A stretch of DNA of 64,000 bases from Streptomyces sp. NBC_00582 (GTDB taxonomy: Bacteria > Actinomycetota > Actinomycetes > Streptomycetales > Streptomycetaceae). Positions 1-7,091 of the stretch are shown in pieces. Where the stretch lies: assembly GCF_036345155.1 (NCBI RefSeq), contig NZ_CP107772.1:6014001-6078000 (forward strand). Reading direction: 5' to 3'. Every line of letters starts with the position of its first letter. Position 1 is the first letter of the stretch. The notes under the pieces were generated by a model. That model was not told the origin of the DNA. It was given only the letters and a program-made list of their open reading frames with translations, and did no database searches. The translations under genes were made by a program, and so were the position numbers.

Positions 1-76
1 GGGGGTCGGCGGATATGTGGACGCACGATTCGCCTTGTCCGCAGTACGACGACTTCTGCCAGGCGTAGGAGGACAT
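1..76 (-). CDS. DUF397 domain protein, N-terminal part cut by window edge
   Basis: On the minus strand an ATG at 76 follows a strong ribosome binding site (AAGGGGAG) and opens a frame that runs off the window. The first 25 residues include WQKSSYCGQGESCVHIS, which matches the start of DUF397 proteins (W-x-K-S-S-x-S/C, then a G-x-C-V motif). DUF397 genes typically sit directly behind XRE-DUF5753 regulators; the stop of the next entry is only 10 bp upstream, so the two are almost certainly co-transcribed. DUF397 proteins are small partners of these regulators (BldB-like) with no enzymatic activity assigned. The C-terminal half is outside the window. Confidence 0.85.
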   Translation of the reverse strand, partial: MSSYAWQKSSYCGQGESCVHISADP

Positions 77-86
77 CGACTCCCCT

Positions 87-938
87 TCACAGGTCTTGAA
101 TGAGCGCGTGGATGAAGTCGCGGGACTTCGAAGGCGCCATGGCCACGCGCTGCACACGGTCCAGCAGGATGCGGTACATCTCCAACTCTGCCTCGGCGTC
201 GACGAGTACGGGACCATGGGACTGGTCAAGTGAAACGGTGTCGAGCTGGGGGACAGGCCCGGACGCGTAGTGGATGTTCTGCCCGGATCCCGGGTAGGCG
301 CCGATGGCGAAAGGGATCACCTGGATCGTGATGTGTTCGCGTTCGCTCTGCTCCACCAGGTGCTCCAACTGCCGCTTGGCGGCAGCAGCTCCGCCGACGG
401 GCACGCGCAGTGCGGCTTCGTGGATCACCGCGCGGAACGGTGTCGGGTCTTCGCGGTCCAGAAGCCCTTGGCGTTGCAACCGGTGGCTCACGCGGTGCTC
501 GATGTCCGATCGGGAGAATGCGGGGACGACCTGCCGGAAGATCTCCCGGGCGTGGTCCGCTGTCTGGAGCAACCCCGGGATGTGCGCGGTGTTGGCCGAG
601 TGGAGAGCGGTGGCGTGGAACTCCACCTCCGCGATGTTCAGAAGGGCGGGTGGGAGCACCTCCCGGAACGTCTCCCACCAGCCACGCCTCCTGTCAGCCG
701 CCATGGCGACAAGGGCGTCGACGTAGGGCGGGCTCGCGCACGAATACATGGTCGCCATCGCGCGGACCCGCTCGGCACTCACCCCGAACCGGGCCGACTC
801 GACGTTGCTGAGCTGCCCGGAGCTGGTGCCGAGGAGTTTCGCTGCCTCTGTTGACGTCAGACCGGCCCGCTCGCGGAGCTTGCGCAGCTCTGTGGCCAGC
901 CGGATTCGTCGTGCCGTGGGAGCGGGCCGCGTCGTCAT
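87..938 (-). CDS. XRE-family regulator with C-terminal DUF5753 domain
   Basis: A 283-residue protein of the WhiJ/AbaA-like class. Residues about 14-68 form a Cro/C1 helix-turn-helix (ELRKLRERAGLTSTEAAKLL, then SSGQLSNVE). Residues about 95-275 form DUF5753, with the typical PGLLQT motif and an ITIQVIPF strand. I chose the ATG at 938 because the helix-turn-helix begins just after it; an in-frame start at 1010 would add 24 residues unlike the family. The DUF397 gene follows by 10 bp, and a histidine-kinase-like ATPase gene is divergent. The pair plus ATPase is a common Streptomyces module linked to development and antibiotic control. Two perfect inverted repeats in the divergent gap are likely its operator. 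Confidence 0.9.
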   Translation of the reverse strand: MTTRPAPTARRIRLATELRKLRERAGLTSTEAAKLLGTSSGQLSNVESARFGVSAERVRAMATMYSCASPPYVDALVAMAADRRRGWWETFREVLPPALLNIAEVEFHATALHSANTAHIPGLLQTADHAREIFRQVVPAFSRSDIEHRVSHRLQRQGLLDREDPTPFRAVIHEAALRVPVGGAAAAKRQLEHLVEQSEREHITIQVIPFAIGAYPGSGQNIHYASGPVPQLDTVSLDQSHGPVLVDAEAELEMYRILLDRVQRVAMAPSKSRDFIHALIQDL

Positions 939-987
939 GAGCCCTCTTCCACCAGGGAGATCGTCACCCACACGAGGGGAAAGGTGC

Positions 988-1021
988 CGAGATTCTTCGG
1001 AATCTCGCAAAGGTACTTTGC
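988..1021. promoter_or_regulatory. Two abutting inverted repeats in the XRE/ATPase divergent promoter region
   Basis: Positions 988-1007 read CGAGATTC, TTCG, GAATCTCG: 8-bp perfect arms. Positions 1007-1021 read GCAAAG, GTA, CTTTGC: 6-bp perfect arms. They share one base and lie about 50 bp upstream of the XRE start and 110 bp upstream of the ATPase start. This is a natural place for autoregulation by the XRE protein; that link is inferred. A looser copy of the second motif (CAAAG CAC CTTGG, 25892-25904) lies upstream of the other XRE gene in this window. Confidence 0.55.
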
Positions 1022-1129
1022 AGTGCCCCTACCTTCTTGCACAGGCGCCCCGCCCGGAAGCGCACCGCGGGACGCTGCGGCAATGACACCAGGCACTCGT
1101 CCAACTCCCCTCAGTGACCGGAGACTTCC

Positions 1130-1567
1130 ATGGCCACCGTATCCCCGTCCTGGAACTACACCCTGCACCTTCCCCGAGATCCACGCGCACCGGGTATCGC
1201 GCGAGGCACCCTCAGACTGATCCTGGCCGCCCATGACCTCCGCGAGCTGACCCCCACGGCGGAGCTGGTCGCGGGCGAACTGCTCGCCAACTCGCACTGC
1301 CACACGAAGGGCCCGTACTCCCTACGGGTGCTGTCCCCGCACCCCGGCCGCCTACGGGTCGCCGTATGGGACACGGACCCCAAAGTCCCGCCCGGATTCT
1401 CAGCCGACAAGGACCCCGTACCGCCTCCTGACACGGAAGGCGGCCGTGGCCTGCACCTGGTACGTGCGTGTGTCGACGAGATCGGTGTCTCCGTACTGCG
1501 AGAACTCGGAGCCTCGAAGGGCGGCAAGCTGCTGTGGGCGGACTGCGGAGGCGAGGCGGCGTGGTGA
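1130..1567 (+). CDS. Histidine-kinase-like ATPase (anti-sigma regulatory factor type)
   Basis: A 145-residue single-domain GHKL ATPase of the HATPase_c_2 / RsbW-like type. The N-box is ELLANSHCHT (around residue 50), followed by a VWDTDP box and a GGRGLHLV glycine box. It has no dimerisation or sensor domain, so it is not a sensor kinase; relatives act as anti-sigma kinases or as partners of XRE-DUF5753/DUF397 modules. The ATG at 1130 has GGAGA 7 bp upstream. It is divergent from the XRE regulator, the standard arrangement for this module. Its protein target is unknown. Confidence 0.85.
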   Translation: MATVSPSWNYTLHLPRDPRAPGIARGTLRLILAAHDLRELTPTAELVAGELLANSHCHTKGPYSLRVLSPHPGRLRVAVWDTDPKVPPGFSADKDPVPPPDTEGGRGLHLVRACVDEIGVSVLRELGASKGGKLLWADCGGEAAW

Positions 1568-1641
1568 GTACGCGCTGTCCGGCCCGGTCGGCCGGCGCCA
1601 TACTGGAAGTGGAGCCATGCCCCGTTCATCAGGAGCAGACC

Positions 1642-1917
1642 ATGAGCGCACAGCCCGAGCAGGACTGGGGAGCGATGCCTCTTCCGGAGATCCGGACGGT
1701 GGACGATCTGCGCAGTGCGCTCAGCCGCTACGGCTTCCCGGGTGACCGGGAGCGCTTCGAGCAGGAGCTGGCCGCCGCCATAGGAGCCGCACCGACCAAC
1801 GACTTCGCGGGCGCGGCGGCAGTGGTACGGGCCTACCGACACCGGATCCTGATCAGGAACTCGCCGGAGATCATGACCGCTCTGGAGGACGCGCGCGGCG
1901 GAGGCGGCCGCGCGTGA
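1642..1917 (+). CDS. Small antitoxin-like protein upstream of a RelE-like toxin
   Basis: A 91-residue, largely helical protein. The ATG at 1642 is preceded by AGGAG and removes an implausible upstream extension. It contains a DDLRSALSRYG helix and ends in an Ala/Gly-rich tail. Its stop overlaps the GTG start of the next gene (GTGA), so the two are translationally coupled. Position and size suggest an antitoxin, and the sequence vaguely resembles the DUF6247 proteins that streptomycetes place beside RelE-like genes; that family call is tentative. Confidence 0.65.
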   Translation: MSAQPEQDWGAMPLPEIRTVDDLRSALSRYGFPGDRERFEQELAAAIGAAPTNDFAGAAAVVRAYRHRILIRNSPEIMTALEDARGGGGRA

Positions 1918-2195
1918 ACGATGTCCCCCTGGAGGAGGCCGAGCCCGCGAGGAAGGCGTTCGGTGAGCTGACCGAAGGGGAGCGGGAGGTCGTCCGGGAT
2001 GCGCTCCTGGCGATCGGACGCGACCCGGCGGTGGGCCGAGAGATCCCCGGCTGGCGCCCGCCGTCCGTCGAGTACACGTACACGACCCCTCTCGCCCGTG
2101 ACTCAGCCGAGGCGATCACGGTCGTTTATACGTACACCCAGGGCATGGGAGTGACGATCGTCTACTACTTCCGTGATCCGCAGGTGGTGGACTGA
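1914..2195 (+). CDS. RelE/ParE-superfamily toxin-like protein
   Basis: A 93-residue protein with the general RelE/ParE layout: an N-terminal helical stretch with a conserved F-x-x-L and AIGRDP (residues 14-40), then a beta-rich half ending VTIVYYFRDP. RelE-type toxins are ribosome-dependent mRNA endonucleases and ParE types attack gyrase; which applies cannot be told here, and the usual catalytic residues are not evident. GTG start at 1914 overlaps the preceding stop by 4 bp. It could also be an inactive relative. Confidence 0.6.
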   Translation: MNDVPLEEAEPARKAFGELTEGEREVVRDALLAIGRDPAVGREIPGWRPPSVEYTYTTPLARDSAEAITVVYTYTQGMGVTIVYYFRDPQVVD

Positions 2196-2221
2196 GTCCT
2201 CGACGGGCCTACACGCCGACG

Positions 2222-3067
2222 TCAGGGGCGCTCGAAGAGTTGGAGGACGCCGCCGAGCGAGAAGCAGGCCGCACCCAGAAGTGTCCCCCAGTTGGCGATG
2301 TCCCCATTGACGAGGCTGTCGGTGGCGGGGCGGGTGTAGGCGGCCATCGCCGAGACCATGAAGAGGACCGAGCCGAACTGGTTCACGGCGACGATCCACC
2401 AGCCGAGACTGCGGCAGCGCAGGCAGGGGCGGTGGGCGTGGCAGATCTCGGAGAAGGCGAGGTGGCCGGAGATCAGGAAGAGGGCGCAGCCGATCACGTC
2501 CGGCACCCAGATCAGCCGGTTGACCTGCTGGACGCTCAGGCCCTGGAGGAAGGAGTCCAGCAGGTTGACGCCGAAGACGAGGGTGCCGACGAAGAGGACG
2601 AACACGCTCAGCCAGTCGATGCGCGTGGGCTCGTAACTCCACCAGTGCCAGCGGGGGGTGACGAGCCGGCCCTCGCCGCCGGGGACGTGCCGGGGCGCGT
2701 TGACGACCTGGAGGAGGGAGACGTAACCGCCGGTGTTGAAGAAGAGGCCGCCCGCGAAGTAGATCGAGGCGCAGGTGGTGGCGTCGCCGGAGCCGAACTG
2801 GGCGACACCGGCGCCGAGCGCGAAGAGGGCGCCGCCGATGACGAACGCGGTCGCGGCGATGGCGTTGAGCAGGCGCAGCCGGTGGAGGGCGGCCGCGTCG
2901 GCGCTGGTGCGGCTCCCGGCGGGCGCGCCGGGCGCGCGGACGGCGATGACCCCGCGCCGCCGCGCGGGCCGCGACTCCCATACGGCGGTGCCCCCACCGG
3001 GAGGCCGCCAGGTGAGCCGGGTCGTGAACGGTCCCGCGCCCTCGGCGCGCTGCTCGGGCTGTCCCAC
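2222..3067 (-). CDS. Polytopic membrane protein, YrhK-like
   Basis: About 281 residues from the GTG at 3067 (VGQPEQRA), with roughly six hydrophobic segments after a basic N-terminus. Motifs include AFVIGGALFALGAG, FFNTGGYVSLLQ and LFLISGHLAF, which resemble the repeated two-helix YrhK unit; function is unknown for that family. An upstream in-frame start (3172) would add 35 Arg-rich residues and run into the tandem repeats at 3162-3290, so I prefer the shorter form. It is convergent with the toxin-like gene and shares its upstream side with the end of the SDR gene. Confidence 0.7.
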   Translation of the reverse strand: MGQPEQRAEGAGPFTTRLTWRPPGGGTAVWESRPARRRGVIAVRAPGAPAGSRTSADAAALHRLRLLNAIAATAFVIGGALFALGAGVAQFGSGDATTCASIYFAGGLFFNTGGYVSLLQVVNAPRHVPGGEGRLVTPRWHWWSYEPTRIDWLSVFVLFVGTLVFGVNLLDSFLQGLSVQQVNRLIWVPDVIGCALFLISGHLAFSEICHAHRPCLRCRSLGWWIVAVNQFGSVLFMVSAMAAYTRPATDSLVNGDIANWGTLLGAACFSLGGVLQLFERP

Positions 3068-3161
3068 GCGCCGAGAGTAGACGGCCCGCGGCCGACCCGC
3101 CCGGTCGCGAGGCCGAACGGGTCGACGGGCGTCATCCGACCGCTCGCGGAGGCGGGACAGG

Positions 3162-3294
3162 CATCCGGCCACGTGCGGGGTGGCGTGGCCATCCGGCCGT
3201 GCGGCGTGGCGTGGTCATCCGGCTGTGCAGGGTGGCACGGTCATCCGGCTGTGCGGGGTGGCGTGGTCATCCGGCCCATCGTCCTGACCATCCG
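3162..3294. repeat. Tandem repeat, about 26 bp, four to five copies
   Basis: CATCCGG recurs at 3162, 3190, 3216, 3242, 3268 and 3289, giving a 26-28 bp unit of the form CATCCGGC-TGTGCGGGGTGGCGTGGT with a few differences between copies. The array begins upstream of the membrane protein gene and overlaps the last codons of the SDR gene, so the SDR C-terminus and stop codon are supplied by repeat units. Confidence 0.85.
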
Positions 3295-4050
3295 GCGTCG
3301 GCTGACGAGCCGTCCCGCGACTGTCATGGCGCGATTGAGGCGTCCGGAGATCACGCTCGGCGGAGGGTTTCGTCGGTCCAGGGCGCGGAGCGCGTCGCGG
3401 ACCACGTCAGCGGGTTCGCTCAGGCGGGTGCCGCCCGCCGCGTCCAGCGTGCCGACGACGTCGAAGAACTCGGTCCTGGTCGCGCCGGGGGACAGGGCGA
3501 TGACACGCAGCCCCGTCCCGCGCGACTCGTACCACAGCGCCTCGGTGAAGCTCAGGACGAACGCCTTGGTCGCCCCGTAGACGGCCATATGCGGATCCGG
3601 CTGATACGCGGCCATGCTCGCGACGTTGACGAGGACGCCCCGCCCCGCACTCCGCAGCCGCTCGATGAACGCACGGCTGAGGTCGACCACGGCGGTCACG
3701 TCGACGGCGATCTCCGCGCGCAGTCGCTCGGAGTCCTCCCGGTGGAAGGGGCCGTACGTCCCGAATCCGGCGTTGTTCACGAGGCTGGTCACCGCCAGCC
3801 CCCGCCGCTCGACCTCGGCCGCGAGGGCCTCCCCGGCCAGGGGTTGTGCCAGATCGAAGGGGAGGGCGACGGCCTCGACGCCGTACGTGGGGACGAGCTC
3901 CCCCGCCAGCGCCTCCAGCCGCTCACGCCTTCGGCCCACCAGCACCAGATCGGATCCCCGCGCGGCGAGCTGCCGGGCGAACTCCGCCCCGATGCCGGAG
4001 CCGGCGCCGGTGATCAGAGTGGTCTGGCCGCGATAGTCGACCTGGGACAT
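3241..4050 (-). CDS. Short-chain dehydrogenase/reductase (SDR)
   Basis: A 269-residue classical SDR. The NAD(P) glycine motif TGAGSGIG is near residue 13, NNAG near 90, and the catalytic Ser and YGATK near 140-160. A basic RRRERL after beta-2 suggests NADPH. Substrate is unknown. The ATG at 4050 (MSQVDYRG) has GAGAGGGG upstream and is preferred over an in-frame start at 4089. The C-terminal dozen residues are encoded by the tandem repeat and are probably not conserved. It is divergent from a TetR regulator with a palindromic operator between them, so it is very likely the TetR target. Confidence 0.9.
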   Translation of the reverse strand: MSQVDYRGQTTLITGAGSGIGAEFARQLAARGSDLVLVGRRRERLEALAGELVPTYGVEAVALPFDLAQPLAGEALAAEVERRGLAVTSLVNNAGFGTYGPFHREDSERLRAEIAVDVTAVVDLSRAFIERLRSAGRGVLVNVASMAAYQPDPHMAVYGATKAFVLSFTEALWYESRGTGLRVIALSPGATRTEFFDVVGTLDAAGGTRLSEPADVVRDALRALDRRNPPPSVISGRLNRAMTVAGRLVSRRRMVRTMGRMTTPPRTAG

Positions 4051-4100
4051 GAGGCACCCCTCTCGAGAACTGCTCTTCCTTTCTGGCACCGTACGCCACC

Positions 4101-4117
4101 CTGGCAGTTACTGCCAG
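4101..4117. promoter_or_regulatory. Palindromic operator between SDR and TetR genes
   Basis: CTGGCAG-TTA-CTGCCAG is a perfect inverted repeat with 7-bp arms and a 3-bp centre, typical of TetR-family operators. It lies 50 bp from the SDR start and 46 bp from the TetR start. A CTGGCA half-site also sits at 4083-4088. Binding by the adjacent TetR protein is inferred from position. Confidence 0.75.
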
Positions 4118-4162
4118 AAAAACCGTGACTGCCCGGAGTGGGCTGCTCGATATCTTGGCCGT

Positions 4163-4795
4163 ATGGGTAATCCGAAGTCGCCGAAGCCGGATCCGTCGAC
4201 GCCGCCGGCACCTCCGACGCTGTGGGACCGCTCGCGCCAGGTCGCGGTCGCCGCCATTCTGGACACGGCGCTGAAGCTGTTCGCCGAGCGCGGCTACGAG
4301 CGGACGACGATCGCCCAGATCGCCCAGGAGGCCGGGATCTCCCAGCGCTCCCTCTTCCGCTACTTCGGTACGAAGGAGGATCTGGTCTGCGGCGACCAGG
4401 AGGCCCTGGGAGAGCTGCTCAAGAACACCGTCGACGCCCAGCCCGCCGACGCCTCCCCGTGGGACGCGCTCCGTGCCGGCTTCGAGGCCGTCCTGGTGGC
4501 CAACCACACCCCCGACCGGGTCCTTCAGATCAGCACCCTGATCCTCAACACCCCGTCCCTGCGCGCCCGCGCCATCGAGAAGCGGCTCCGCTGGCAGGCC
4601 GCCCTCGTCCCCGGCATCGAGACCCGCATGGGCATCCCCCACGGCCCGGTCCCCGACCCGCGCGCCCTGGCGGTCATCACCACGGCCTTCGCCTGCCTCG
4701 ACACGGCCACCGAACTCTGGGTCCGAACCGCCGGCACCACGGACATCACCCAGACGTACGACCAGGCCCTCACGACTGTCCGCACCACACCCTGA
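4163..4795 (+). CDS. TetR-family transcriptional repressor
   Basis: A 210-residue regulator. The helix-turn-helix spans residues about 35-75: FAERGYERTTIAQIAQEAG, then the recognition helix ISQRSLFRYFGTKEDL. The C-terminal part resembles TetR_C domains of actinobacterial regulators; the ligand is unknown. The ATG at 4163 is chosen because upstream extension would cross the operator palindrome. It probably represses itself and the divergent SDR gene. The decayed GNAT gene follows by 18 bp and may once have been in the same operon. Confidence 0.9.
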   Translation: MGNPKSPKPDPSTPPAPPTLWDRSRQVAVAAILDTALKLFAERGYERTTIAQIAQEAGISQRSLFRYFGTKEDLVCGDQEALGELLKNTVDAQPADASPWDALRAGFEAVLVANHTPDRVLQISTLILNTPSLRARAIEKRLRWQAALVPGIETRMGIPHGPVPDPRALAVITTAFACLDTATELWVRTAGTTDITQTYDQALTTVRTTP

Positions 4796-4813
4796 CCGCC
4801 CCGGGAGACGCCC

Positions 4814-5243
4814 GTGCCATCGCGACACCCCGAACTCCGCACCGTACGGCTGCGGCTGCGGCAGTGGAGAGACGCCGACCTGGACCCTCTGGCGGAGATG
4901 GACGCGGATCCGGAAGTCGTGCGCCACATCGGCGACGGCTCCCCCGCCACCCGTGAGCGGACCGCCGCGGCGCTGGCTCGAGTGCGCACGGGCTGGGACG
5001 AGCGCGGCTACGGCCTGTTCGCCGCCGAGGAGACGGCGACCGGCGAGCTGATCGGCTGGGTGGGACTGGCTGTTCTGGCTTACTTCTCCGAGGTCATGCC
5101 GACGGTGGAGATCGGCTGGCGGCTGCGACGCCGTTCGTGGGGGGCGGGGCTATGCCACCGAAGCGGCCCGAGAGGTCCTGGCGTTCGCGTTCGGCGAGGT
5201 GCGTCTGGACCACGTCGTCAGCATCTGCCATGTCGACAACCAC
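4814..5243 (+). pseudogene. GNAT N-acetyltransferase, frameshifted and truncated
   Basis: From the GTG at 4814 the frame encodes a RimJ/RimL-type acetyltransferase start (LRTVRLRLRQWRDADLDPL) up to VEIGWRLRRRSWG. At a run of six Gs (5139-5144) the family continues in the +1 frame as GRGYATEAAREVLAF and VVSICHVDN, the acetyl-CoA-binding region. One extra G explains this. The homology then stops at about 5240, where an inverted piece of a VOC gene begins, so the last 40-50 residues are gone. The G run could be a sequencing error, but the C-terminal loss is independent of it. Confidence 0.85.
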
Positions 5244-5350
5244 GTCGCTCACTTCACGCAGGGTCCAGTCCAACGCCCCGTCCCAGAACCGGGCCATGGC
5301 CCGTGGATCCACACAATCGACCACCACCGCGGCGATCGGCCCGGTGTCCC
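5244..5350 (-). pseudogene. N-terminal fragment of a VOC/glyoxalase-like protein, inverted
   Basis: Read on the minus strand from about 5350, this encodes YRDTGPIAAVVVDCVDP, RAMARFWDGALDW and TLREVSD, the start of a glyoxalase/bleomycin-resistance-type domain (VVDCxDP, then ARFW). It ends exactly where the GNAT remnant begins. The remaining two-thirds of the same domain are on the plus strand immediately to the right. The simplest reading is that about 105 bp carrying this N-terminus flipped in place. Confidence 0.75.
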
Positions 5351-5355
5351 GGTAG

Positions 5356-5608
5356 ACACCACGCGGTGTTGCGTTCCGCCGGGGACGTCGGGCCGTATCT
5401 GGAGCTGCTCCGCACGCCCGACGTGAGGACCGTCCCGGACCGTGTCCATCTCGACCTGCTGCCCTACCCCGGTGACGACAAGGAGGCCGAGGTGGCCCGG
5501 CTGCGGGCGCTCGGCGCCACCGACCTCGACCTGGGCCAGGGCGACGTGCCGTGGACGTGCCTGGCCGATCCGGAGGGCCACGAGCTGTGCGTCCTCGCCC
5601 CCGTGTGA
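5356..5608 (+). pseudogene. C-terminal fragment of the VOC/glyoxalase-like protein
   Basis: The plus frame encodes HAVLRSAGDVGPYLELLRTP, then VPDRVHLDLLPYPGDDKEAE, then CLADPEGHELCVLAPV, the C-terminal part of a VOC-fold domain with its conserved H-x-D and DPEGHELCV metal-site motif. Joined to the inverted fragment on its left it restores a protein of about 115 residues (REVSD followed by DHAVLRS). As it stands the fragment is in frame with the GNAT start at 4814 through non-homologous sequence, so a chimeric product is possible but unlikely to function. Confidence 0.75.
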
Positions 5609-5699
5609 TGCGTACGAGGAACTGGTTGGCGGGGATCGGGTCCGGTGCCCTCGTCGGGGCACGCCACCCTGGGACGCATCCCGACCTGGTGCCGCGGCG

Positions 5700-6419
5700 C
5701 TAGCCGTCCGGCGGCCCAGGCGCCGTGGGCCTCGGGCGGCGCTGCGGATAACGGTGGAGTTCCCAGGCCGTGTAGGTCAGGAGCGGGACGAGGAGGGCCG
5801 GAGTGATCCACCACGGGAGACCCCACCACACCGACAGGAGGCCCACCACGGGGCAGGCGATCGAGACGGTGATCAGCAGGGGCTTGCCGAAGCCCCGCCA
5901 GGGGAAGGTGCGCGCGCCGGCCAGGCGGGCGGACCCCGTGGCGAGGCCCAGCGCGGAGAGGAGGCCGGCCCAGGTGCCCAGGGCGGCGATCATCTGGGGT
6001 TCGTCGCGCGGCTCGTCGGCGGAGCTCTGACGGACGCCGTGGCGGCTGAGCGACATGACGTCGCCGCGCCAGACCGTGCCGGTGACCCGGTCGCCCCGCT
6101 CGAGTCGCGACAGCAGAGGGGTCGCGTCGCCGAAGGACAGCACACCGTTCCAGAAGGGCGCTCCGGACAGCGTCGCCTCGTAGACGCTGTTCCTGCCGCC
6201 GTCCTTGATCTTCGTCCCCTCGACGGTGAAGGTGGCCTCGCGGAGGCAGTCCTCGTGCTCCCGGGCCGACGTCCCCGCGGCGCAGGGCTCGGCCCGCGCG
6301 TAGTCCCGGTAGCGCGCGATGTCCTGCGGGAGCCAGACGGTGAGGACGAAGTAGGCGGCCACGGCCGGGATCAGGGACAGCGGCAGGAGCAGCGCACCCC
6401 GGAGTCTTGTCCTCGACAC
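5700..6419 (-). CDS. Membrane protein of unknown function
   Basis: A 239-residue protein from a GTG at 6419, with GGGGGA about 9 bp upstream. Residues 9-29 form one membrane segment. Residues 45-140 are a likely extracytoplasmic domain with two Cys (AEPCAAGTSAREHEDC). Two or three more membrane segments follow, ending in a basic, Pro-rich tail. I do not recognise a named family; similar single-copy membrane proteins occur in streptomycetes. It lies between the decayed VOC and CehA genes. Confidence 0.65.
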   Translation of the reverse strand: MSRTRLRGALLLPLSLIPAVAAYFVLTVWLPQDIARYRDYARAEPCAAGTSAREHEDCLREATFTVEGTKIKDGGRNSVYEATLSGAPFWNGVLSFGDATPLLSRLERGDRVTGTVWRGDVMSLSRHGVRQSSADEPRDEPQMIAALGTWAGLLSALGLATGSARLAGARTFPWRGFGKPLLITVSIACPVVGLLSVWWGLPWWITPALLVPLLTYTAWELHRYPQRRPRPTAPGPPDG

Positions 6420-6555
6420 TTTCGGTGTCCCCCGTTTTCGTTGTCGGTGAGGCCCTGCGTCACAGCCTCTCCTCGCCGGAACCAGGAAGACAAGGCGGGC
6501 GGTCGGCAGCCGGAAGCCGCCCCTCCTTACCGGGTTCCGGCAATCACCCCCTCCC

Positions 6556-6966
6556 TCATCTCCCCAGGAACACCGGATTGGTGAACGCGGCCAACGCCCC
6601 CGGCAGCGGCCCCGTCGTCGCCTCGTGCCGTACCTCCGCCCGTACGTACGCGGCGGGCGCCGGGGTCGTACGCCACTCCACGACCCCCGCCCCCGACTCC
6701 GGCAGCGGGGCGCTCGTGAACACCACCCCCTCGTCCGTAGCCGTACGACACCCTCAGCTCGCGTACGCCCGCCGGCACGTCGACCGGCACGTACGCGAAG
6801 TCGGGGGAGCGGGTGGCAGGGTGCCCCGGACCGTCCTGGTCTCCGGCTCCCGGCCCGGCCGTCCCTCGGCGGCGGCGAAGTCCACGTTCCCCAAGGTAAG
6901 CGCGGTGGCGGTGCCCGTCGCCAACAAGGTCCGGCGTGCCATCGGGCTGTCCTGCGCGTCCGTCAC
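6556..6966 (-). pseudogene. CehA/McbA-type metallohydrolase, internally deleted and frameshifted
   Basis: The GTG at 6966, behind AGGAGG, starts a Tat-like signal (MARRTLLATG) and reaches RTVRGTLPP. A frameshift near 6808 leads to DFAYVPVDVPAGVREL and RVSYGY, a hallmark of the N-terminal domain of secreted CehA/McbA hydrolases. A second shift near 6735 restores a frame that ends YVRAEVRHEA, ALAAFTNPVFLGR and TGA at 6556, the C-terminus of the same family. The central PHP-type catalytic domain, several hundred residues in intact members, is missing. Two frameshifts plus an internal deletion make this a clear pseudogene. Confidence 0.8.
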
Positions 6967-7000
6967 GACGTCACCCTCCTCCTGTGTCCGAACTGCGATG

Positions 7001-7012
7001 CCGACCGGTCGG
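7001..7012. promoter_or_regulatory. Palindrome in the CehA remnant/LLM oxidoreductase gap
   Basis: CCGACCGGTCGG is a perfect 12-bp palindrome, flanked by near-symmetrical TG and TA. It lies about 80 bp upstream of the LLM oxidoreductase start and resembles a TetR-type operator. No regulator gene is adjacent, so the binding protein is unknown. Confidence 0.4.
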
Positions 7013-7091
7013 TATGGACACCGGCCTGTTCTCCCGGTACAGATGAACCGGCCCAGATGAACACAGAGGAACCGGTACCGAAAGGCCCGCC

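Noticed and set aside
4814..5608. A single GNAT-VOC fusion protein
   Set aside because: The open frame is continuous, but residues between the two domains match neither family, and the missing parts are found in another frame and on the other strand.
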